DNA from: Blastomussa wellsi
Lineage: Eukaryota > Cnidaria > Anthozoa > Scleractinia > Plerogyridae
Direction: 5' to 3'
DNA: 64,000 nt
NCBI GenBank assembly: GCA_947652115.1
Contig: OX393565.1
Span: 8,298,622-8,362,621 of the forward strand
Position 1 is the first letter of the stretch, and every line of letters starts with the position of its first letter. Below are positions 31,990 through 43,699 of the stretch, one piece after another. The position numbers and the translations under genes were made by a program. The notes beneath the pieces are model-generated. The model was not told the origin of the DNA and ran no database searches. It saw nothing but the letters and a program-made list of their open reading frames with translations.

Positions 31990-33056
31990 CAGATGTCGGA
32001 GAAAAAACTAGACATGATAACAGGCGTTTGTATGTAGAAGGTATTGAATGCACATGGACTCCTATCAAACCTGTTACTGCACAATTTGCAGTTGGAAAAA
32101 ATAGAACAACTCAAGTTGTGAGAAAGCAGTTTCCACTAAGACCTGCAGCTGCTAAAACCATACACAGATCACAAGGTGATACTGAGACTAACATAGTCGT
32201 TAACTTTAACACCAAGAGAGCCATACCACACATCCATTATGTAGGTCTGAGTAGAGTTACAACCATTGAAGGACTGCATATCACTGACCTTTGTGAAAGT
32301 AAAATAGCTGTAAATCCTACTGTAAAAGTTCAAATGCAACATTTACGAACTGAAGCCCATCTCAAGCTTTCCATATCTCCTATCTACAGTTATGAGACAG
32401 ATCAAAATATTTTAAAAATATGTTTCCTTAATTCAAGATCATTGCACAGGCATATTGAAGATATACGCAAAGATTTGAATTATTCAAGCGTTAATATGAA
32501 TATCTTCTCAGAAACAAGATTGAATAGTTCAGACAAAGATACCGACTATGCCATCACAGGGTATACTTTATTTAGAAATGACAATCAGTCCACAGCTCTG
32601 AATACACGGCCTTATGGAGGTACAGCAGTATACAGCAAAAACCCTTTCGTCCTTGGATATCCAATATGCAAAAACACAAATGGTGTTGAGATAACTGTCA
32701 TCAGACTAGAGACGATACCACAAGTTACAATCATAGGAGTATACCGCTCCCCAAAAGTACCAGTGAGTCATATGTGTCTGGCATTGAAGCAAATTTTGAC
32801 TTTGTACTCTGATTTCTGCATCTTCATAGGCGACTTTAATGTCAATTGGTTAATTCAAAAAGACAAAGTCCCACTTCATAACTTGTTTGTTAGAGACCAT
32901 AATTACAGACAATTAGTATCACGCTATACTACTGATAACAGGACCACCATTGACCATATCTATACTAATATGCCTGAATCAGAGGTCAAAGTACACATTT
33001 TAGAAACGTATTTCACAGACCATAAAGCAATATGTGCATTTATTAAAACAACGTGA
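31980..33056 (+). pseudogene. Helentron helicase C terminus with AP-like endonuclease, 5'-truncated
   Basis: The frame holds Pif1-type helicase motifs of Helitrons (AAAKTIHRSQGDT, then YVGLSRVTTIEGLHI, about 75-125 residues into the open frame), then an endonuclease/exonuclease/phosphatase domain: ICFLNSRSL, VYRSPK, FIGDFNVNW, TTIDHIYTN and FTDHKAI. That fusion is diagnostic of Helentrons (Helitron2). The Rep nuclease and helicase motifs I-IV are missing; Helentron sequence starts at about 31980, next to the opposing Polinton-like ORF, and the first 19 open residues are merely the antisense of that ORF. The frame ends normally at 33056. The catalytic glutamate of the nuclease appears as FSETRLNS. 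Confidence 0.8.
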
Positions 33057-33352
33057 CCTTCTTGTAAAACAAACACTTCATAAATGTATAAGAACATGAT
33101 GAAATTGAAATAGTATAATGCATAATGATATAGATTTAGCAAAACCTAAAAGCACTGTAATATGGCTTCAAAAGCTCTACTTAAAGAAATATGTAGAAAA
33201 CAGATGTTTTTACATGTTTAGTTGTTTTGTGAGGTATGTATATTTTTAATCACCAGTCTTTATATTTCTTTCCTTTATACTTTATTTTTTGACAATCTCT
33301 CTTTCTCTTTAAATTTCAGATACTAACATCTCGTGTTACGAGACAGGTGGAC

Positions 33353-34424
33353 ATGGCTGACCAAATACCCAGTGGTACTGGACAGAAAGAGAATAGTGAT
33401 CAAATACCTGATGTATCTGCCACACAGAAAAGCCCATGTGATCAGGCAACCACAGAGTTTGTAGGATACATCCAAAATATTTCTCCACTAAAAAAGGGAA
33501 GTTACTTTGACTGTCAACTTCAAGGTAAAGAAAAAACTGTCCGGGGAGTGTGTTTTTCGCCACCAAAACTGAAGAGATTTACAAGCCTGAGTAAAGCAAA
33601 GTCCCCAGTGAAAATTAAGAAGTTCCGCATTGACACAAAATCAAATGCTGAAGATTTGCTGATGGGTCATGATGTTACCATTGAACATTTTCCAGCAATA
33701 GACTTTGATAAAGTTCAACTTCCCACAACGATGAACCTGTCCACCATTAAATCTGTGTGTCCTGGCCAAATAGTTACAGTAACTGCCAAAGTTACCCATT
33801 TGTATCCTTCAAAAACTGTCAGTTCCAAAAACCTACAAATCCAACATGCCATTCTTGCTGATCCATCAGGAACCATGAAAATGACATTATGGGAGAACTT
33901 TGTTGGCACCATCAACCAGGGTGACACGTACACCTTCCGTGATATCTCTGTATATAAGGATAAGATGAGCCATGAAATCTGCCTAAACACTGCCAAATCT
34001 GGCTCCACAGTTGAATCTGCCCCACAATTTAAAGAAGTTCTCCCATTTACAGTCCTTGAAAGTACCAGAAATAATTGGAGTAAATCAAGTTGCCTCCTAT
34101 CTGTCGTGCTGCAAGTGCAATAAAAAGGTTAATCCCAGTCCAGGACATGCTTTTATAGAATGTGCCAAGTGCCATTTCAAGCAAAAGCAGACAGCTTCTA
34201 AAGAACACTGGTTTGCTCAAGTGTTATTTCAAGACACAAGTAATGACAAAATAGATCTTACTTTATTTGAAGATGCCAGTCACCAAATTGCTAAGCTTAG
34301 TAGTGATACTGTCGAAATAAAAGGTCTTACTCAAGCAGACATAGAGTCTATACTCTTTGCTTCGCCACCCATCTGTATAACTTATAATCGAAGAAGCAAA
34401 GTAGTTGAAAATGTAAGTCAGTAG
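33353..34424 (+). pseudogene. RPA-like OB-fold protein of the Helentron, frameshifted
   Basis: Helentrons often carry an RPA70-like single-strand DNA-binding gene downstream of the helicase, as here. Frame A from ATG 33353 has an OB fold (FVGYIQNISPLKKGSYFDCQ) and a second OB-type segment (TVTAKVTHLYPS...ADPSGTMKMTLWENF), ending at 34123. Frame B, open 34011-34424, carries the C-terminal RPA zinc ribbon (SCCKCNKK...CAKCHFK) and tail. The two meet between about 34050 and 34080, offset by one frame, so either a short indel breaks the gene or an intron is hidden there; I see no good splice pair. Both arms carry the same break. An acceptor TTTCAG at about 33315 suggests an upstream exon. Confidence 0.7.
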
Positions 34425-34685
34425 ACTGCCATGTTATTATTGATATAAGTTCCTCGTTTTGTTCTTGTTACTTCACAAGTTCGATGAAAGCTTCTAAAAT
34501 TTACACTAACTGCTCGTATTTCATATATATTACATGTACATTGTACAATGACAAGAAAAGAATAACAACAGAATGTTAGTCAGTAAACAGCCACGTTATT
34601 ATGGTAATTAATTCCTAATTTTATTGTTGTTAATTAACAAGTTGGAAGTTATTCGTTAAAGTTATTTCGTTAAAGTTACACAAAA

Positions 34686-34932
34686 TTAGCAAAAGCAGAC
34701 AGCTTCTAAAGCACACTGGTTTGCTCAAGTGTTATTTCAAGACACAAGTGATGACAAAATAGATCTTACTTCATTTGAAGATGCCATTCACCAAATTGCT
34801 AAGCTTAGTAGTGATACCGTAGAAATAAAACGTCTTACTCAAGCAGACATAGAGTTTATACTCTTTGCTTCGCCACTTATCTGTATAACTTATAATCGAA
34901 GAAGCAAAGTAGTTGAAAATGTAAGTCAGTAG
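34686..34932 (+). repeat. Partial duplicate of the RPA C-terminal exon (left arm)
   Basis: Bases from AGCAAAAGCAGACAGC to GAAAATGTAAGTCAGTAG repeat those at about 34185-34430 with several substitutions (protein ends differ at six or so sites). The zinc-ribbon part is not included. This is a 3' fragment copied downstream of the parent. Confidence 0.8.
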
Positions 34933-35354
34933 ACTGCCATGTTATTATAGATATTAGTTCCTCGTTTTGTTGTTTTTACTTCACAAGTTGGATGACAGCT
35001 ATTCTAGTTGCCTTGAAATAAAGTTGTGTTCAATTCATTTCATCGTTGCCACTGTGATGTTCAAAAAAAACAAATTAATAATAGTTAGCACTACTTACAG
35101 AAAAAGTCTGCAATAATTTCAACCACACTCCAAAGCAGACCAACCTCTACTCCTCCTTACTTTTGAGTATCACCTTCAACACGTATGTTACTTCAAGCCA
35201 TTTTCCTATGCTAGACTGTTGGAGCTTCACGTTATACCCCAGCCTCCACTCCTGTACTCTATGGCGGATATATCACATTACTATATTACCCAGCACTAGA
35301 CACATGTACGCATTGCGGACCTATTTTTCTAATTGAAATCTTATTCAAAACAGG

Positions 35355-35759
35355 GTGCTACGTTGTTTTATCTTGCTGGTCGTTACGTGTACTTTAAGCC
35401 GCGCTTCAAATATTGGAAATTCATTCACTCGCAGTGTTCTCGAGTCCATGATAACAGGAAATTGCGATCCAGTGTCGCTGCACATTCAGCTCAGTTGTTT
35501 CCTGCGTCGTTATCGTACATTTGACGGCTCCTGCAACAACCTGTGCAACATTACACGAGGAAGCGCTATGAGACCGTTTCTACGCCTGCTACCATCCGCC
35601 TATCAAGACGGCAAACAAGCACCGCGAAGTCTCGGATCCAACAAACAACCACTTCAGAACGCTAGGAACGTCAGCACGATTGTGTTTGTGAGCTCAAGAG
35701 GCAACGACGACAACACAACGGCGATGGGACACGACAGGTTGTATTACATGACAAATTAG
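35355..35759 (+). pseudogene. Animal haem peroxidase N-terminal fragment (left arm)
   Basis: The frame reads a hydrophobic leader (CFILLVVTCTLS) and then YRTFDGSCNNL...RPFLRLLPSAYQDGKQAPR and ARNVST, the opening of peroxidasin-type animal haem peroxidases (usually YRTxDGxCNNLxxPxxG). It stops at 35757-35759, before the distal and proximal haem-binding segments, so it cannot be an active peroxidase. The open frame begins at a GTG just after a possible acceptor (AAAACAG), so an upstream exon may supply the Met. It ends 13 bases before the DTWD1 start. It may be a captured or decayed exon, or the first exon of a gene whose rest is elsewhere. Confidence 0.55.
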
Positions 35760-35772
35760 ACTGAACTCTAAC

Positions 35773-38700
35773 ATGGCGGACAAGCCTGACGGATCGCATC
35801 TTTCTCCTTTTGCCGCCTTGAAGATCGCATCTCACGAGGTTCTCAGGTAATTTCCCTACTTTTTCTTCATAATTAAAATTATGGCGAGCTGGTTACACGG
35901 CTTCGTATTTACTGAGTGTAACAAGTTTGTTTTGGACACACAGAATAAAAGTTTTTGAAATTTTGTTTACGCGATTTTACTCAGTCAGCTCAGTGAGGTA
36001 AAAAAAAATATTGTATTGTAAGTAGAACAGGAACTTGGTCCAAATCGGTCCAAATCCAGTTTGCTGCGTGGAGAATCATAAATAAAGCCAGTATAAATAA
36101 AACCATTATTTTTAACTCTTTAGTTATTTCATTGTGCTGGTACCCTTTAATTACTATATTTATATTTAATTTTCTTTGCAATTTATTTGATTTTAACCTC
36201 TTGGGTACAATAAACATTGTTGTATTGCATTACGGTTTGGGGCTCGACTTTTAGGCACGTCTGTATATATCGTTTCATTTTAACTCCCCAGAATCAAATT
36301 TGAATTTACTTGTGTATTCATTTCTTTTCAGGGGACTCGAAAGAAGGCCTTGTCCAAAGTGTCAAGCGTCAAGAAAGTACTATTGTTATGTATGTTATGT
36401 GACAGTTGGGTTTGATAGAAGTCTGATACCTACTGTTCGTCTGCCTATCAAAGCTGACATGTAAGAGAAGTTTCTTTCTCATAATTACTTTGCTAACATT
36501 AAATGGGCTAAATTACGGTATTTTAGATCATTCTGTTTATTTTTTGTTCTAAAATTATGAGTTCTAAATTTCCAGTTGGCAGCTGAGCAAACGTCAAGTT
36601 AATTCGTCTATAATGATTAAATTTATATAGAGCTAAAATTATAAAATATTCTTAAGTGCTTTACATGTCCAGCTATAGATAAAATGTTATGAAATATTGA
36701 AATGAGAAAATGTCACAAATGTAATTCGTTTTAACTCCAGTGTTGTCCATCCATACCCTTTCTTGACTTTTCTTTGTTCCTTTTGAGTTCTACATTCTAA
36801 TAAAGGAAAACCTAATTTCTTCAGCGTTAAGCCATTAGTGCGATATTTCGGGCAATTCAATGAACAGTTGGACTGGAGTTGGCTGAAGTTGTGTGACATA
36901 GTCCCTTTAAAATTCATCCAAAAAGAAACGATTGCAGGATAAAGATTAAAACGTTGCAGATTATTTTGATTGGTTATATTGTCCTTGTTATATTTATATT
37001 ATTTTTGTTTAGATATTAATGAGTATATCTGTAATTTGTGAAGAATAATCTACCTCTGTAATGTAATTACTTCTTGTCACTTATAAGCCTCTCCAAATGT
37101 GACTTGCTATTTTTCTGATATGTTAGCATTTATTTTTCTTACTCCCTAAAAAAAATTAAAGAGTGCTAGCTATTGAAGACAACACTGCAAAGTAAAATCA
37201 AAAAAGAAATAATCACATAGTTTCTTAAAAATTATATTTTATTAGAATTAAACATCAAAAAGAGTTGGTTGGAAAAAGTACCGCAACTCATGCTTGTATC
37301 CTGGCACCTGATGATGTGACAATATATAACTATCCTGTAAGTTAAATCTTATCTGTTATATGTAATTGGACTGATTTTAAATTCCTGCAAGCGAAATTTA
37401 TTCATTCTTTCTTGTAGATCAGGAAGGGCAAAAAGTTGAAGCGATATCCTTTAAATCTCAGTTATATTATATGTAAATTCATCTTACGCATTCACTTTCT
37501 CATCCAAGGAGGTTCCAAAGTTCCAAGAGAGAGAAAAGGTACTGTGATAATTATTACTGGTGTTACATTGGCAAATCGTGAAATGAGAGATTACTGAGGC
37601 TGATATTCATGTTTATTTTCATGTTTTACAGGTAATAATTGTTTTTCCATCTGAGGTGAGTTAAATTAAATAAAAAAAAAAAATGGTACTTGTAAAGTTA
37701 GCATGACATTTATAATAATTATGATAATGGTATTAGCATCTCTTATGCTGATATGGAAGAACTTTGTCATGGTTGCTGCCAGCCTTCATTACTATAATTT
37801 TTGTTAAAAAATAATTTTCCAGGATGCCATCACCCTTGAGATGATCAGACAAACTCACGTCAGACAGACACCGCATTCAACAGACACAAGTGCTGTGTTA
37901 CACAGAGTGGTGTTCATTTACAGCACATGGCAACAGTGCCATCAGATCACCACTGTGAGTATAAAGCCATGCAGCCTTTCATATTATTTGATGCCTTTTG
38001 TGTCCCAAGTTGTTTGGCCATCTTTCTGGACTTTGTTGATCTGCGTCAAACAGTCTCAGAATCTTTTGCTTGATGCATTCAACAATTCAGAGGTGCAGGT
38101 AATCCAGTGGTCAATGAGGGGATCAGGAAAGGGGAGAAAGGAGAAGATCTATGGCTTACTACTGTAACTCATAGAGCCTGAGTTAGCCTCTCAAAAACAT
38201 GTGTACCAAACAAACAACACTTGTTTTCAGTATTTTTAACAAAGAAATACTTTCTCCAAGGACAAAACGTTAGAAGAACTTCAAAAAGTGAAACTTGAAA
38301 GTGCTGTAACACATTTCTGGAGGTAAGCAAATATTTTTTTTGTATACCAGGCAATAGAATGATCTGCTGTTGTAACTAACAAAACTAACAAAAAAAAAAA
38401 TGATGAATATCAGTAATAAGAATATTTTCATACCCTAATTAGCTTCATATTCGTTGCTTTAAAAATACCTCTGCCCTCTGGAACCTTTTTTTTTTTTTTT
38501 AGAGGTGGGGGTGGGGTAATTGGTCTGAACATTTCTTGGAACCTTTTTATCAGCATTAACTTCTAATTTATTGGAATGTAAGGAGTATTTTGTATTTTTT
38601 AGGCCTCAGAGAAAGCCAGATACATGCCTTGCCACTATTGAAGCCATTTATTACTTTTTCAAGGAATATGATCAGCACATTTTAGAAAGGTATAGAAAAC

Positions 38701-38904
38701 TGTTTTCGGATCTTGGATTTTTTTAAAGAAACGCACCCTTAGTCCATAAGTTGCAAATTAACTGTCCTTTGATGTTTGCATGTACTGATTGTTATTCGCT
38801 GTTCACTTTATACTGTCAGAGAATATGACGGACAATATGACAATCTGTTATACTTCTTTACTTTTCAATACAACTTGATACAAGAGGAGCAGATAAAAAG
38901 GTAA
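35773..38904 (+). CDS. DTWD1: tRNA-uridine aminocarboxypropyltransferase 1 (DTWD1), left copy
   Basis: DTWD1 adds the acp group from SAM to U20 of tRNAs (acp3U). Nine exons with GT-AG borders and consistent phase: 35773-35846, 36332-36460, 37246-37336, 37509-37538, 37632-37655, 37823-37954, 38261-38322, 38603-38689, 38820-38904 (stop TAA), about 237 residues. Recognisable segments: the zinc cluster CPKCQASRKYYCYVC, VRLPIKADIIKH, GKSTATHACILAPDDV, a VIIVFPSE strand, THFWRPQRKPDTCLATIEAI and GQYDNLLYFFTFQYNLI. The family-defining D-S-T-W appears as FIYSTWQQ: Tyr replaces Asp. Otherwise no lesion. It is shorter than the human protein (about 300 residues), mostly by a shorter middle. It lies inside the palindromic insertion, with an inverted twin 0.3 kb away. 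Confidence 0.85.
38725..38750. repeat. Solo terminus of a CAGGGTGCGTT-type MITE
   Basis: CTTGGATTTTTTTAAAGAAACGCACCC in the last DTWD1 intron matches the terminus of the foldback at 14929-15201, as does the nearby TTTTCGGAT. Only one end is visible, so it is a remnant or a very short copy. Confidence 0.5.
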
Positions 38905-38905
38905 A

Positions 38906-39105
38906 NNNNNNNNNNNNNNNNNNNNNNNNNNNNNNNNNNNNNNNNNNNNNNNNNNNNNNNNNNNNNNNNNNNNNNNNNNNNNNNNNNNNNNNNNNNNNNN
39001 NNNNNNNNNNNNNNNNNNNNNNNNNNNNNNNNNNNNNNNNNNNNNNNNNNNNNNNNNNNNNNNNNNNNNNNNNNNNNNNNNNNNNNNNNNNNNNNNNNNN
39101 NNNNN
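38906..39105. other. Assembly gap, 200 N
   Basis: Exactly 200 N at the centre of the inverted repeat, one base after the left DTWD1 stop codon. The right contig continues about 113 bases beyond the matching point (39106-39218). The round length suggests a placeholder, so the true size is unknown. Confidence 0.98.
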
Positions 39106-39218
39106 AACAGAATTTCAGTTGTTTTTGTGAAATATAAAGGAAAATGGCGTGGAAATTTTCAGAATCTAACTATTCATAAAAAATATTACCGTGCATGGCA
39201 TTGACAATGTACTTCTGT

Positions 39219-42200
39219 TTACCTTTTTATCTGCTCCTCTTGTATCAAGTTGTATTGAAAAGTAAAGAAGTATAACAGATTGTCATATTGTCCGTCATAT
39301 TCTCTGACAGTATAAAGTGAACAGCGAATAACAATCAGTACATGCAAACATCAAAGGACAGTTAATTTGCAACTTATGGACTAAGGGTGCGTTTCTTTAA
39401 AAAAATCCAAGATCCGAAAACAGTTTTCTATACCTTTCTAAAATGTGCTGATCATATTCCTTGAAAAAGTAATAAATGGCTTCAATAGTGGCAAGGCATG
39501 TATCTGGCTTTCTCTGAGGCCTAAAAAATACAAAATACTCCTTACATTCCAATAAATTAGAAGTTAATGCTGATAAAAAGGTTCCAAGAAATGTTCAGAC
39601 CAATTACCCCACCCCCACCTCTAAAAAAAAAAAAAGGTTCCAGAGGGCAGAGGTATTTTTAAAGCAACGAATATGAAGCTAATTAGGGTATGAAAATATT
39701 CTTATTACTGATATTCATCATTTTTTTTTTTTGTTAGTTTTGTTAGTTACAACAGCAGATCATTCTATTGCCTGGTATACAAAAAAAATATTTGCTTACC
39801 TCCAGAAATGTGTTACAGCACTTTCAAGTTTCACTTTTTGAAGTTCTTCTAACGTTTTGTCCTTGGAGAAAGTATTTCTTTGTTAAAAATACTGAAAACA
39901 AGTGTTGTTTGTTTGGTACACATGTTTTTGAGAGGCTAACTCAGGCTCTATGAGTTACAGTAGTAAGCCATAGATCTTCTCCTTTCTCCCCTTTCCTGAT
40001 CCCCTCATTGACCACTGGATTACCTGCACCTCTGAATTGTTGAATGCATCAAGCAAAAGATTCTGAGACTGTTTGACGCAGATCAACAAAGTCCAGAAAG
40101 ATGGCCAAACAACTTGGGACACAAAAGGCATCAAATAATATGAAAGGCTGCATGGCTTTATACTCACAGTGGTGATCTGATGGCACTGTTGCCATGTGCT
40201 GTAAATGAACACCACTCTGTGTAACACAGCACTTGTGTCTGTTGAATGCGGTGTCTGTCTGACGTGAGTTTGTCTGATCATCTCAAGGGTGATGGCATCC
40301 TGGAAAATTATTTTTTTAACAAAAATTATAGTAATGAAGGCTGGCAGCAACCATGACAAAGTTCTTCCATATCAGCATAAGAGATGCTAATACCATTATC
40401 ATAATTATTATAAATGTCATGCTAACTTTACAAGTACCATTTTTTTTTTTTTTATTTAATTTAACTCACCTCAGATGGAAAAACAATTATTACCTGTAAA
40501 ACATGAAAATAAACATGAATATCAGCCTCAGTAATCTCTCATTTCACGATTTGCCAATGTAACACCAGTAATAATTATCACAGTACCTTTTCTCTCTCTT
40601 GGAACTTTGGAACCTCCTTGGATGAGAAAGTGAATGCGTAAGATGAATTTACATATAATATAACTGAGATTTAAAGGATATCGCTTCAACTTTTTGCCCT
40701 TCCTGATCTACAAGAAAGAATGAATAAATTTCGCTTGCAGGAATTTAAAATCAGTCCAATTACATATAACAGATAAGATTTAACTTACAGGATAGTTATA
40801 TATTGTCACATCATCAGGTGCCAGGATACAAGCATGAGTTGCGGTACTTTTTCCAACCAACTCTTTTTGATGTTTAATTCTAATAAAATATAATTTTTAA
40901 GAAACTATGTGATTATTTCTTTTTTGATTTTACTTTGCAGTGTTGTCTTCAATAGCTAGCACTCTTTAATGTTTTCAGGGAGTAAGAAAAATAAATGCTA
41001 ACATATCAGAAAAATAGCAAGTCACATTTGGAGAGGCTTATAAGTGACAAGAAGTAATTACATTGCAGAGGTAGATTATTCTTCACAAATTACAGATATA
41101 CTCATTAATATCTAAACAAAAATAATATAAATATAACAAGGACAATATAACCAATCAAAATAATCTGCAACGTTTTAATCTTTATCCTGCAATCGTTTCT
41201 TTTTGGATGAATTTTAAAGGGACTATGTCACACAACTTCAGCCAACTCCAGTCCAACTGTTCATTGAATTGCCCGAAATATCGCACTAATGGCTTAACGC
41301 TGAAGAAATTAGGTTTTCCTTTATTAGAATGTAGAACTCAAAAGGAACAAAGAAAAGTCAAGAAAGGGTATGGATGGACAACACTGGAGTTAAAACGAAT
41401 TACATTTGTGACATTTTCTCATTTCAATATTTCATAACATTTTATCTATAGCTGGACATGTAAAGCACTTAAGAATATTTTATAATTTTAGCTCTATATA
41501 AATTTAATCATTATAGACGAATTAACTTGACGTTTGCTCAGCTGCCAACTGGAAATTTAGAACTCATAATTTTAGAACAAAAAATAAACAGAATGATCTA
41601 AAATACCGTAATTTAGCCCATTTAATGTTAGCAAAGTAATTATGAGAAAGAAACTTCTCTTACATGTCAGCTTTGATAGGCAGACGAACAGTAGGTATCA
41701 GACTTCTATCAAACCCAACTGTCACATAACATACATAACAATAGTACTTTCTTGACGCTTGACACTTTGGACAAGGCCTTCTTTCGAGTCCCCTGAAAAG
41801 AAATGAATACACAAGTAAATTCAAATTTGATTCTGGGGAGTTAAAATGAAACGATATATACAGACGTGCCTAAAAGTCGAGCCCCAAACCGTAATGCAAT
41901 ACAACAATGTTTATTGTACCCAAGAGGTTAAAATCAAATAAATTGCAAAGAAAATTAAATATAAATATAGTAATTAAAGGGTACCAGCACAATGAAATAA
42001 CTAAAGAGTTAAAAATAATGGTTTTATTTATACTGGCTTTATTTATGATTCTCCACGCAGCAAACTGGATTTGGACCGATTTGGACCAAGTTCCTGTTCT
42101 ACTTACAGTACAATATTTTTTTTTTACCTCACTGAGCTGACTGAGTCAAATCGCGTAAACAAAATTTCAAAAACTTTTATTCTGTGTGTCCAAAACAAAC

Positions 42201-42352
42201 TTGTTACACTCAGTAAATACGAAGCCGTGTAACCAGCTCGCCATAATTTTAATTATGAAGAAAAAGTAGGGAAATTACCTGAGAACCTCGTGAGATGCGA
42301 TCTTCAAGGCGGCAAAAGGAGAAAGATGCGATCCGTCAGGCTTGTCCGCCAT
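39219..42352 (-). CDS. DTWD1: DTWD1, right (inverted) copy
   Basis: Mirror of the left copy from ATG 42352 to the TAA at 39219-39221, with the same nine exons, splice sites and the same FIYSTWQQ motif with Tyr for Asp. The two copies face each other tail to tail across the gap. Differences from the left copy that I found lie in introns (for example near 40970). Because the odd Tyr is shared it predates the duplication, or is the same gene counted twice. If both copies are real the organism has at least two DTWD1 genes here. Confidence 0.8.
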
Positions 42353-42365
42353 GTTAGAGTTCAGT

Positions 42366-42770
42366 CTAATTTGTCATGTAATACAACCTGTCGTGTCCCA
42401 TCGCCGTTGTGTTGTCGTCGTTGCCTCTTGAGCTCACAAACACAATCGTGCTGACGTTCCTAGCGTTCTGAAGTGGTTGTTTGTTGGATCCGAGACTTCG
42501 CGGTGCTTGTTTGCCGTCTTGATAGGCGGATGGTAGCAGGCGTAGAAACGGTCTCATAGCGCTTCCTCGTGTAATGTTGCACAGGTTGTTGCAGGAGCCG
42601 TCAAATGTACGATAACGACGCAGGAAACAACTGAGCTGAATGTGCAGCGACACTGGATCGCAATTTCCTGTTATCATGGACTCGAGAACACTGCGAGTGA
42701 ATGAATTTCCAATATTTGAAGCGCGGCTCAAAGTACACGCAACGACCAGCAAGATAAAACAACGTAGCAC
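42366..42770 (-). pseudogene. Animal haem peroxidase N-terminal fragment (right arm)
   Basis: Mirror of 35355-35759 with a few replacements near the N terminus (Ala for Thr in the leader; in the overlapping frame Glu for Lys). Same stop, same lack of haem-binding parts, same 13-base spacing to DTWD1. Confidence 0.5.
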
Positions 42771-43189
42771 CCTGTTTTGAATAAGATTTCAATTAGAAAA
42801 ATAGGTCCGCAATGCGTACATGTGTCTAGTGCTGGGTAATATAGTAATGTGATATATCCGCCATAGAGTACAGGAGTGGAGGCTGGGGTATAACGTGAAG
42901 CTCCAACAGTCTAGCATAGGAAAATGGCTTGAAGTAACATACGTGTTGAAGGTGATACTCAAAAGTAAGGAGGAGTAGAGGTTGGTCTGCTTTGGAGTGT
43001 GGTTGAAATTATTGCAGACTTTTTCTGTAAGTAGTGCTAACTATTATTAATTTGTTTTTTTGAACATCACAGTGGCAACGATGAAATGAATTGAACACAA
43101 CTTTATTTCAAGGCAACTAGAATAGCTGTCATCCAACTTGTGAAGTAAAAACAACAAAACGAGGAACTAATATCTATAATAACATGGCA

Positions 43190-43438
43190 GTCTACTGACT
43201 TACATTTTCAACTACTTTGCTTCTTCGATTATAAGTTATACAGATAAGTGGCGAAGCAAAGAGTATAAACTCTATGTCTGCTTGAGTAAGACGTTTTATT
43301 TCTACGGTATCACTACTAAGCTTAGCAATTTGGTGAATGGCATCTTCAAATGAAGTAAGATCTATTTTGTCATCACTTGTGTCTTGAAATAACACTTGAG
43401 CAAACCAGTGTGCTTTAGTAGCTGTCTGCTTTTGCTAA
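43190..43438 (-). repeat. Partial duplicate of the RPA C-terminal exon (right arm)
   Basis: Mirror of 34686-34932; protein-level identical in the open part. Confidence 0.75.
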
Positions 43439-43699
43439 TTTTGTGTAACTTTAACGAAATAACTTTAACGAATAACTTCCAACTTGTTAATTAACAACAA
43501 TAAAATTAGGAATTAATTACCATAATAACGTGGCTGTTTACTGACTAACATTCTGTTGTTATTCTTTTCTTGTCATTGTACAATGTACATGTAATATATA
43601 TGAAATACGAGCAGTTAGTGTAAATTTTAGAAGCTTCCATCGAACTTGTGAAGTAACAAGAACAAAACGAGGAACTTATATCAATAATAACATGGCAGT

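Larger units (their letters stand above)
28876..38905 (+). repeat. Left arm of the 20-kb inverted repeat
   Basis: About 10 kb matching the reverse complement of 39219-49247. I noticed more than ten differences between the arms, among them a G-run length and GTTACC/GATACG near 31060, Lys/Asn and Val/Ala changes in the acidic ORF, Ser/Ile in the RPA C-terminal frame and TCCCTAAAAAAAATTAAA/TCCCTGAAAACATTAAA near 37145. Divergence well below 1% could equally be allelic. Confidence 0.9.
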
